Source: Mortierella alpina
Taxonomy: Eukaryota > Mortierellomycota > Mortierellomycetes > Mortierellales > Mortierellaceae
DNA length: 64,000 bases
Assembly (NCBI GenBank): GCA_029449245.1
Contig: JANATF010000021.1
Coordinates: 186,001-250,000 of the forward strand
Direction: 5' to 3'
In this document: positions 8,167-17,021 of the stretch, piece by piece
How positions within the stretch are numbered: position 1 is the stretch's first letter
Layout: every line of letters starts with the position of its first letter
The notes under the pieces: model-generated
The model's input: the letters and a program-made list of their open reading frames with translations, nothing else
Told to the model about the DNA's origin: nothing
Databases searched by the model: none
Position numbers and translations under genes: made by a program

Positions 8167-10496
8167 CCTGTGGTTCCCGAGCATCATTTCTGTTATCAAA
8201 AGGACAAGCTTTCTCTCCTGGTGCGAGGAATATCATGCCGCCAGAACAAGATGGCTTTTCCTCTGACGATTCTGACGTCTCGTGCGCGTCGTACATACGT
8301 GCACCAAGGAGATCTGTTACTACGCCAACACGCTTTCCTACAACACCAACACGCTCTGCTGCAACGCCAACACGGTTGCCTGCAACACCCCGACGCTCTG
8401 CTGCTACACTAGCACGCTCATTTGGAACTCAAATTCAACGGACACCACCTCCGAAACCGCCTGTTTTGTCGCCGATGCAGTTCCTTTCGTCCCCATCTGA
8501 GGCTGCACTTGAGAGACTCATACCGGATTTTATTGGAGAGGACGAGAGTGATGATGTGGCAAGTACAATCACATTTGTTATCAAGCTTTTTGCGTTGCAA
8601 TCCAACATGTTTGGAGCTCATTTTGAAGGCGTTATCCTATGCATCTTTAGGCATCTTTTTCCTGGTCAAAAGCCATTGATATTTGCCGAAAAGTTTTCAA
8701 ATGCACTCCAAAGGAGCAGCTACTGGAGGTCATGGGTCACATTGCCCAAAAGTCGGATTGCGTGTTAATTGCTCCTTGTGGTTGGGGTAAAACTCTCGCA
8801 TTCTTTCTTCCTATGGCATACTGGCCCAGCAGCGTCACTGTCATTGTCTCACCACTGTTGGCTTTGATGGACGATCAGCACGAGGTAATCTACGGTTAGA
8901 TATTTCTGTGTAGACGCAGCTCATGGAAGCTAGAAATAGCAATGCTAATGCCAATCGCCCTTATCTTTGAACTTTGCCACTCGATCGTGTAGAAGCTGAT
9001 GAGCGCTGATATACCACAGGTTGTTCTTTCAAGCGAGAGCCCTATTGTCATTGACAGCAACTTGATAAATCGCATACTCGGAGGCGAGTTCAGAGCAGTC
9101 TTTATGTCGCCCGAGATCATTTTTGGCGACAGTCCCACATCTAGGCTGGTCCGGAAACTTTGGCACGAAAAGGCCTGGCGGGATCACTTGCTTGCCATAG
9201 TAGTGGATGAGGTCCACTGTATCGAAAAATGGGGTCACAAGTTTCGCCCGGAATATGGCCGCCTTGGTGAACTTCGCATTTGGGCGCCTGGAGTTCCGTT
9301 TGTGGGCGTAAGCGCGACACTTACCCCCAGTGACCTCGCTAAAACCAAGGACAACCTTTTCATGCCAAACGCTCACGTTGTTCGTGTGGAAGATGTTCCT
9401 GACAACGTACGTCTGGAGATTCGTACTCAACCCAAGGATGCCAAGCTGGGTCTCTGTCGTCTGTTAGGACAAGACAAGACGATTGTATACTTCGAGAAAA
9501 TCTCCCTACTCATCGAGGTTTTCGGGGATGTAACGAAACATAGGGCAGATTTACGAGGCAAGGTGGGTGTGTACTTCTCCACTTTAAACGCCAAATTCAA
9601 GAACGACATTATGACCGCGTTCATAAAGAATGACCTTCAAGTCTTGCTGGCTACTGAAGCTGCAGGCATGGGTTGCGACATATCTGATGTCGTTCAAGTT
9701 ATTCAGTACGGGTAAGTGAAATACCATACCAACAGAAATGATAAGCACTTGGAGTGATCTCAAGGATTGACAGATCTCCTACATGATGTCCGTACAACGT
9801 AGCCATCCGAGGGATCTGCCGTGCTTCGTTCAGCGGATCGGACGAGCAGCTCGAAATCGCAAGATTCAAGGCTTTGGAGTTCTCTATGTACCACCGATCA
9901 CCCAGCATGCCGCAGATCCGCTTGTCCGCGAGTTTATTGAGAAGCGGGACGGGACGTGTCTTTGGGCGTTTATAGACAAGTTGTTTGACTTCAAGGATCG
10001 CACTTGCAACAACAGCTGTTCTGTGTGCTCCCCACAAGAGCGTACCAGCACAACCACTGTTTGTCGTGATACCCCATCAAAAAACAACGCGAAAAGATGG
10101 CCAGCTCGCTCGTCGGAGGAGAAATATGAAGCCTTACAGAGGCTAAAAGCATGGAGAGAGAAGGCGTACAAGACTTGGGTGAGCAGCAGGCCTTTCATGA
10201 CCAGCTGTGAGAGCTGGATCATGTCAGATGAAATTGCCAAGCAGCTGTCGGAAAAGCTATCCCGTTTCAGGACTGCCGAGGAAGTCAAAAGCTTTGCTTC
10301 ATCCTGCGGTTGGACGCCTGTTGGTGGAAACACTTGGTGGGTCGGGATCGCAGAAGTTCTATGCAAGCTCAACGACGAGATTGTTGCCGGACACGGACCA
10401 GGCAGTGAGACGACAGCAGCATCCGTGCTAGCCCAGCCGAAGGACGGTTCTGGCGGCGATGGAGAAGGAAATGGCGAAGAGAACGCACCGGAATAA
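7615..10496 (+). CDS. RecQ-like SF2 DNA helicase of element A
   Basis: Six exons by my reading: 7615-7668, 7789-7860, 7950 to about 8555, 8651-8884, 8993-9711 and 9803-10496, giving about 792 residues. Frame phases agree with the element B gene; the first exon and the exon 3 donor are uncertain. Helicase motifs appear in order: I (APCGWGKT, near residue 291), II (DEVHC followed by WGHKFRPEYGRL, the RecQ-type aromatic-rich region, near 394), III (VGVSATL), V (LATEAAGMGCDI) and VI (QRIGRAAR, near 572). A Cys cluster (CNNSCSVC) follows, like a RecQ zinc-binding region. The family unwinds DNA 3'-5' using ATP. The N-terminal part up to SIDSPEK is encoded inside the TIR, followed by repeats of TPTR. 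Telomere-linked RecQ genes are the closest alternative context, but the TIRs and target duplication argue for a mobile origin. Confidence 0.85.
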
Positions 10497-10606
10497 GACT
10501 GCTCGACCGCCTTTCGCGAACCACCATTCGCCCGCGGATTGAGATTGTCGTTCTGACAGAGGCCTTGCACCCGAGATATTATTAATACAGATCCTCTTTT
10601 CCCAGT

Positions 10607-13600
10607 TTATTCTTCTATGTTGTCCAGACCTTCCATCTCTGCCAAATCCACAGCGTTCTCCGCATGTTGCCTACTCAAAAATCGTGTAACAGCTCCCGTA
10701 CTCATCTTGTATCCACCAAGGCGCTGAAGATCAACAACTGAAAGTCTTTGATCGCTCCTGCCGCATTCCATTTTCTTGCAATTGCATAGAACATGGGCTC
10801 TTTTGAGGTATTCCTGAACCTTGGAGACATCCTTTGCGGCGGATGGCTTCTTGTGTTGGGTACTGTTTGGGCCAACGCCTACCTCTCGCTCGAACATCCG
10901 TGAAATGCTCTGAAAAGTTCTGATGTTGGTGGAAATCGAGTCCCTGAGATACTCCCAAGACATGTTCGATCCTTTGGCTGAAAAGATGGCTTTGATGAGA
11001 TAGTTGTGATTCTCTTGGAGCATGTCGGTCGCCATCCATCCATCAACAACACCTTTGGGGTTGACGAGCATGCTCGCTAAGACCCTCTTCGTCCATTCAT
11101 CTGTCCATAGATAGCGAATACCATATAGGAGACGTAGTAGTTCCAGAGCGTAGTTCTTGTTGCCACCTCCGTGCATCATTAACGTAATGACTGGTAGCAC
11201 ATGTCGGATGCGACCAATGTCGCCGGTCTTGACAGCATCGCTCAACTCGATGTACACTGTCATGTCCCGCAAGAAGAGAAGGGCGTTGCTGTTGGCGGTA
11301 GTGCTGGGCAGACCAAACTGCGACGGTGAAGGATCATCAGACAGGAGGTCAGTGATGATTTCTGCGAATGATCGAATGTCAAGTTCATTTGATGAACCCT
11401 GCCGCAGGGTCTCACAGAGTAAGAGCACTGTCGAATCGAAGACGATCCTCAAATGTTCGTCCGCATCCTTGAACTCTTGTTTATCCTTGGTGAGCCGCTT
11501 GCGCCCCATCAAAATAACAATCGAGGCAAGAGTTCCTGGGAATTGTGGAGTGCCCATATGTGTCCTGAAGATGGTGCCGCACAGGTTCATAACAAGATGA
11601 AAGAGTTGAAGGGTCGGTTGCACCCACGCAAGGCTGTGGTAGGGATCTGGGTCGAAGACGCGGTGGATCTTGAGAGTCAGCAACGTGGACACGGTCATTT
11701 GATCTCCAGCAATTATGGTGCTTTTCGGATCGTCAAACCAACTTTTCGGCAGTTGAAGGCCCGCCGTTGTAATTCTCTCCAGCACCGCCAAATTGCCGGC
11801 AATGGTCGATTCATCGATCTTCATGGTCTGCAGTGGGAAAAGAGCTGTCTTATTGAGAGGAAGCTTTTCAATTGGCACTATTGGGATGGCAAGGGTAGTA
11901 GAGCCTTCTGGCAATGACCGCACGATAGCGTTGAAGACATGTGACACGCTGACCTGCCGTAACACCTGGCCGTCCGGGACACTGGGGAAGAACAAGTCGG
12001 CAGTGACCTCTGGTCTCGTATTCTCTGGGCGAAGGAGCGCAGGAGAGGCGGCCGCAGGCTTGTCGTTATCGGAGGGAAGTAAAATGAGGGTGGCGGCAGT
12101 GCCATTGTCGAAAGTATCGCGTTTGTCGACCCTTTGATGGTGGTGCTTGTTAGCGATGTTGATATTGTCGTACACGATATACCAGTCATTATTTGTCACC
12201 GCTTCCTTGATTCGCTCCTTGGCGTCCTTGGTCAATGATCTCAGCGCATTCTGGACGCTGCTATAAGATATCGAAAGCCCCAGCCGGGAGAGCACTTCAA
12301 GCACTCTCTTTGGGCATCCTGTGCAGTGCAGAAAAAGTCCCATGATAGTCTGAAAAGCGTTGACCTTGCGCGACGATATGAATATCAGTATCGCCGCAAT
12401 GCATCCTCGAACGGACCCGGGCTTTCGATACCTGCGTCTCTTGACAGACTTTGGCGAGAGTTCCTGATTAGGTACATCTTCCTTGAGCAGACCTTTCAAT
12501 AGTCTTGTCAAATACGGTGCGCCTTCAGCGTACCGATGAAGAAACTTGAAATCATCCAGGAAAAAGTCTGCGACCTTCCGCTCAGTGACCTCTGAGTGTG
12601 GTAACCGCCAATCTTTTCTGACGTTGTTGCTTTCAAGATGCTTAAGAGTCTGCGCGACAACGACATCGACAGCACTGTTGACAAAAACTGCTTCCCACTT
12701 GCTGCCTTGTAGCTTGCTGTTCCAAATCTTGAGAACTCGCTCGGTGCCCTTGACCTCATGAAACTGTCCAGTCCAATGTGTTATTTGTGGGTCCTCGGAC
12801 AGGAATAATTCCTCCAGAAAGGTGGGAAGCGTCATGCGTTCTTGACTGATGGAGCGCAAAATATTGAGCAGTTTCCGCAAGGTGGTAGACTGGAGCACAT
12901 ACATGTATATTTGCTTAGTGGGATGTCAATATGGGAATGATCTGTTTGCAGGTAAGTGAATCTACTTACAGGTTTCTTGCGGGTTGAGTTTGGTGTTTTT
13001 TCATTCAGTCTGGATGTCAGGTCTCCTACTGCAGATGAAGCAGGCACCTGAGAGGACATTGGCATTCGTCTTGTAAATCACTCCTTTCACTATTACTTGC
13101 AAAAGCGAATAAGAGGATATTGAACTTACTCGTATTGGCGTTGGTGAACTACACTTCTCGGGCGAGTCGATAGACTGGTTTGGAAGGAATGCGGAGCGAA
13201 TGTGGAACTGTAACTCCTGTCCTTGCTGAGCTGACGGGTCAGGCGACCAGAAGGCCAATTCTTCAGCACTTGGAGGTGGTGCAGAGGTGTGTAAGGATGT
13301 CGATCGATCCATGGCTGAACGGGCTGTACTCAAGGGAAGTAAGGTCTCCGTGTCTTTCCTCGGAGTATCCTATGTCGAGGCGGTACGACGCGCCAAGAGA
13401 CGATTAGCAAATAAGCTTGGAAGCAGCACATTCATTTCTAAGGTCGACAGCTACTCACTTGATTGGCACCTCCTTTGGACTCTGCGTCAGACTTGAACGT
13501 GAGCATTCCCACGCAGCCTATGCCTTGAAGCTGAGGTGCGTTGACGATCAGCACTTAGAAAACGAGATATAGAGCAGCTATTACCCGCCGAGCACAGTTC

Positions 13601-13704
13601 AAACTACTTTAAACTGAGCCATACCCTGGAAACTCTGGGGATGCGTTTACCTGACGAGCTCGGGGTCCCTTTGTCAGGCACACCGGCACTAAGTCAGAGT
13701 ACAT
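10607..13704 (-). CDS. DUF6589-type protein of element A, candidate transposase
   Basis: The long 3' exon (12889-10607) encodes about 760 residues. Upstream phase-0 exons at 13047-12970, 13369-13130, 13530-13459 and 13704-13651 (the last three in the right TIR) would give about 908 residues. Fungal DUF6589 signatures are clear: YDNINIANKHHHQR, then DTFDNGTAAT, MKIDESTIAGN, IIAGDQMTVSTL, and later TDMLQENHNYLIKAIF. The Asp of YDNINI, the Asp of AGDQ and the Glu of LQENHN (about 389, 544, 774) are conserved in element B and could form a DDE triad of an RNase H-like fold; this is inference. KKP/STT marks an intron whose position is shared with element B. A C-terminal CNCKKMEC may bind metal. If the triad is real, this is the transposase; otherwise it is an accessory protein of unknown role. 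Confidence 0.8.
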
Positions 13705-14120
13705 TACAACGAGAAGAGCAGAATGAGAAAAAGAGATGGGATGATGAGCAACGGATGCTGTTGATGAACGCGTGCTTGGGAGTATATGGTTTAGAGGCAC
13801 AGTCGTACCTGAGAGGCCTTTTGGTTGACATGCTGTCGATTTACTTGAGGGCGGAAGGAAGGTGGAGGGAAGCAGGGTGGAAGGAAGCAGGGTGAAGGAG
13901 TGGGAGTAAAGTGGGAGCAAGCTACGAAGCTAGATACATGATATGCCGAGGTATGGCGCATGGTACGATGCAATCCACGTGATATACGGCGATTGGAGTC
14001 TCACTTCCCTTTTTAGGGAAGTGGGTCAGGACGAACGAAGCCTCCATAGTAGAGGGCGACATTTTGTCCCAGCCCCTCTGCAGCAAAATTTGCAGGCAGA
14101 GGGGATGGGTTCAGAGCTTC
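13153..14120 (-). repeat. Element A right TIR (968 bp)
   Basis: Inverted copy of 7199-8166. Read inward on the minus strand it encodes the same exons as the left end, up to SIDSPEK, then runs past the TIR boundary into CSSPTPIR and a GTAAGT donor that can splice to the DUF6589-type exons. Confidence 0.9.
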
Positions 14121-14129
14121 CGAGCGAGG
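14121..14129. repeat. 9-bp target-site duplication, right (element A)
   Basis: CGAGCGAGG, identical to 7190-7198. Confidence 0.9.
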
Positions 14130-14468
14130 GCTGATTGATTGGTGGCGCGAAGGGGGAGGAGGAAACAGCGGACTGTGACGAATCACGTCAACGCCACAGG
14201 CAGGCAAATACACCAACGCCTCGGACTCGGGTTGGGAGGTGGTGTTACACGACAGCACCATCAGACGAAATTGGTTATTGCCACGCCATCATGAGGGCCA
14301 CATCAGTCCACCATGCGAGTTTATGTTTCTCACTTCAACGTTAGTACCTAACAGCCCAACTCTCCAAAGTCAAGAGGTGAAACAGGCAAACAGCACAAAA
14401 GGGCGAGGGTGACGCCAAAAGTGAGGGCGAAGGCGAGGGCCAAAAGTGAGGACGGAGTCAGGAATCCG
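14130..14468. other. Right flank of element A, no gene
   Basis: Contains GATTGGTGGCG at 14137-14147, which also occurs 18 bp outside element B. A G-rich imperfect direct repeat (GCCAAAAGTGAGG, two copies at about 14414 and 14440) precedes the solo LTR. No convincing ORF. Confidence 0.4.
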
Positions 14469-14951
14469 TGAAACGTGTAGGCAAGTTTTATGGTAGGAAA
14501 GTAAGTGAGAAAAAGATGTCGGTCCACACTGACCACACACCGGTATTTATACATGTTTATTGTTACTACAGAGATGTAATGTGGGGTAGATAGATAGGTG
14601 AAGGAGTCATTGCCAAGAGATGGATAGCGGAAGGCTATAGCCTGGCGCGTATCCTAACTTTTGAATGATTGGCCATGATCCTAATTCATTAGAGGTTACG
14701 CCAATACTACATAGCATGGGTACCGGATGACTGATCCGGACCAGGAACATCTTTCTGGTTCATGTAGTTCGTGCTGGCGAAGGTCCATGATTGGCGCCTG
14801 GAGCTAAGCTTCTAGATATGACATTTTGTATCTTCTAGGCAAGCACTTTCACTGTTTTGATTGGACTCGTTGGTCTTTGTTAAGGAGTCTACGATAGTAG
14901 ACGCGTTCGTATCTCTGTGTATTTACTATGGACTCTGGTGAATATTGCACA
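14469..14951 (-). repeat. Solo LTR of the chromovirus family
   Basis: 483 bp, reverse orientation, closely matching the 484-bp LTRs at 43453-43936 and 49777-50260 (TGTGCAATATTC start, ACGTTTCA end), including the TATA-like TGTATAAATACC. The flanks (ATCCG left, GAGCT right) do not form a 5-bp duplication, so it may derive from recombination between elements rather than simple LTR-LTR loss. Confidence 0.88.
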
Positions 14952-16060
14952 GAGCTCTCTGACAGTGAGAGGGAATAGATATCGAAATTCATATGGGCAG
15001 TTGTCCTGAAAATAGAGTTCCAACATATTTTTTGAATTGATAGAGTACCAACATTCGGAATAGGGAACTAATGGTTCCCTATTCCGAGCGTGGACTGTAA
15101 TGGTAGTGTCACTCAATGGACATCCTGACAGTTTCATCGGTATACTGGAGGCAAACGAGCAAACCATAATTATCATAGCGAAGTTATATAATAATTTTAA
15201 AATTACTGTACTTGACGATACAGGATGTCTTCAGGTTCCTTTCAATAAGTAGGGCAAACGTTGGCAAAATCTTATATTGGATTGAGTTTTCATTTCGAAG
15301 CTCTTTGTTGGACCAGGATGGATAGCTATTATTTGCTGCGGTTCAATGGGTATGGATCTTTTCAGAGAGAAAAGGTCGCTCCCTACAGTTCAAACACATT
15401 CGAATATACCGCAAGTATCGACAGTCGTGTCCGTTCAATAGTATCATGCAGGACACCTAAGAAGTTACTCGTTTTTGTTCTAGCTCGAACACAGTGGTAG
15501 ACAACAACAGGAATGAGAAAAATAATTTGCTCACAATCGCTCAATCTCAGCCAACACAAATTCCAAGAGAAGACAAAACAACAGCCACGACATCAGCAGG
15601 GCCAGGGTGATCGATGTATTCAAAAATGCTCTCAAGATTCCCAAAGTTTAATTGGCACATGTCAAAACAGCCTAAGTATTATTGTTGCAGGGGAGCAGGG
15701 TCGAAGGCCAGAATTGTAGGACCGCTGTTAAGTCCTCAATCGGCACAGATAGGAAAAGGGAAAGGGGTGTATGCGCGGGAGTGGTGTACTAGTAACGTCC
15801 TAATTCTCTCAAACAATATACTGAAATGCAACAGCACAACTCTTGTCAGTCTTTGTCCGAGAATGTGTGTGTAAAAGGACAAAGAGCAAACGCGAGAGTG
15901 CTGAGCGAACAACTAAACACAGTGCTATCCTAAGAGGGTGACTGCCACTCTAACACTACGCCGCTATCACCAGCCACCTCATAATTTTGCAACAATATTA
16001 AGGTTCTAACCAATGGAATTTATTGATTTGTCGCTTGTCAACTAACATTGAGGAGGGGAC
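14952..16060. other. Gene-poor, AT-rich spacer
   Basis: About 1.1 kb with only short, motif-free open frames. No tRNA-like, repeat or transposon feature was recognised. The last 60 bases hold a possible promoter for the secreted protein downstream (CTATATTAG at about 16069). Confidence 0.4.
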
Positions 16061-16125
16061 CCCGAGCTATATTAGACGCCGGTTTCGCATTTTTTCCCAA
16101 TCATCCACAACCCTACAGAACGAAA

Positions 16126-16617
16126 ATGCGCACATTCAGCACACTCCTACTTGTATTTGCCTTGGTTTTCCTCACCATAACAACAACCATCTCTGTCACC
16201 GACGCCTACACCCAACCTTGCGATGACTGCCTAGTTGCCGCAATGTATGCAGTATCCCCGACCTGCAAGATCCTGGCACAGGAGAACAAGGGAATCACAG
16301 ACACCGACAGACCTTTCACTGAAGAACAAAAGTCGTGCCTCTGCCCCATCGCATCTTCTGACACTTGGCCATTGCAATGCGTCAAACCTGGGCTCTGCAC
16401 TGACCAGATTGCCAATGAACAATTGACATATATGAAGGGTTTTGTGATTTGGGGAACCGACTGTCCCAGCGCTGTCGCCCCCACAACGACGACCAACAAG
16501 CCTTCATCAAGTGCAACCGGTGCTCTGCTTGCATCTACCAACGCTGCTACTCGTCTGGGGTTTTCTTCCAGAGTCGCTGTGAGTGCTGTTGGCGCTGTTC
16601 TTGCCGCACTGCTGTAA
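16126..16617 (+). CDS. Secreted cysteine-rich protein with probable GPI anchor
   Basis: I choose ATG 16126 (163 residues) over the in-frame ATG at 16048, since it places the signal peptide (LLLVFALVFLTITTTISV) at the N-terminus. The mature part has a cysteine-rich domain starting CDDC, with further Cys in SPTCKIL, KSCLCPIA, LQCVKPGLC and GTDCPS. A Thr/Ser/Pro linker (APTTTTNKPSSSATGA) follows, then a C-terminal hydrophobic tail (VAVSAVGAVLAALL). Signal, ectodomain, Ser/Thr linker and hydrophobic tail are the layout of fungal GPI-anchored wall proteins. A TATA-like CTATATTAG sits about 55 bp upstream. The specific function is unknown. Confidence 0.8.
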   Translation: MRTFSTLLLVFALVFLTITTTISVTDAYTQPCDDCLVAAMYAVSPTCKILAQENKGITDTDRPFTEEQKSCLCPIASSDTWPLQCVKPGLCTDQIANEQLTYMKGFVIWGTDCPSAVAPTTTTNKPSSSATGALLASTNAATRLGFSSRVAVSAVGAVLAALL

Positions 16618-17021
16618 ACTAAGGATGCTGCCCTTTTTTTCTGTTTTGGTCTGTCGACTTCAATGATCGAATGCAGCATGACAGAAATGAGAGAAAAGAA
16701 CCACTATTGAATAAACTAAATCCGCAGTTGACCTATTCAGTTGTTATGTTTGCCACCATTCCATTGCGATGAAAGAGGCACTGTATAACATAGTTGTATT
16801 GGCTCCTGTCAAAGCTTCGATTCGTAAAAAACGGCACTATGGTTTTTAGTGTAAGTCCATTTATAATACAACCAGTCAAAACCTTAAATCAAAATGTAGG
16901 CCATATTTCTGGTTGATCACAAGAAGCGATTCACTGTTCAAATTTTTGAATTACTACACTAGCAAACTCTAATCAAATATCACACACATCTTAGCCTCTA
17001 TGCCTCTATCAATCCTCCACC
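16618..17021. other. Intergenic region between convergent genes
   Basis: 3' flanks of the secreted protein (plus) and the recombinase (minus). AATAAA-like sequence near 16709. Nothing else recognised. Confidence 0.4.

Larger units (their letters stand above)
7199..14120. mobile_element. Element A: RecQ-like/DUF6589-type transposon with long TIRs
   Basis: A 6922-bp element bounded by inverted repeats of 968 bp (7199-8166, 13153-14120) and flanked by a perfect 9-bp direct duplication. It starts GAAGCTCTGAAC and ends GTTCAGAGCTTC. It carries two convergent genes, a RecQ-like helicase (plus) and a DUF6589-type protein (minus), whose stop codons are about 110 bp apart. The first exons of both genes lie in the TIRs. 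The TIRs differ at only a few positions seen by eye (a G/A change in the CTACTATG-AGG segment near the end is one), suggesting recent transposition or TIR homogenisation. A relative with the same termini, gene pair and duplication length lies at 54478-61891. Confidence 0.88.

Noticed and set aside
7199-14120. Interpretation as subtelomeric telomere-linked helicase genes
   Set aside because: No telomeric repeat is present, and precise TIRs with 9-bp duplications at two loci indicate mobile elements.
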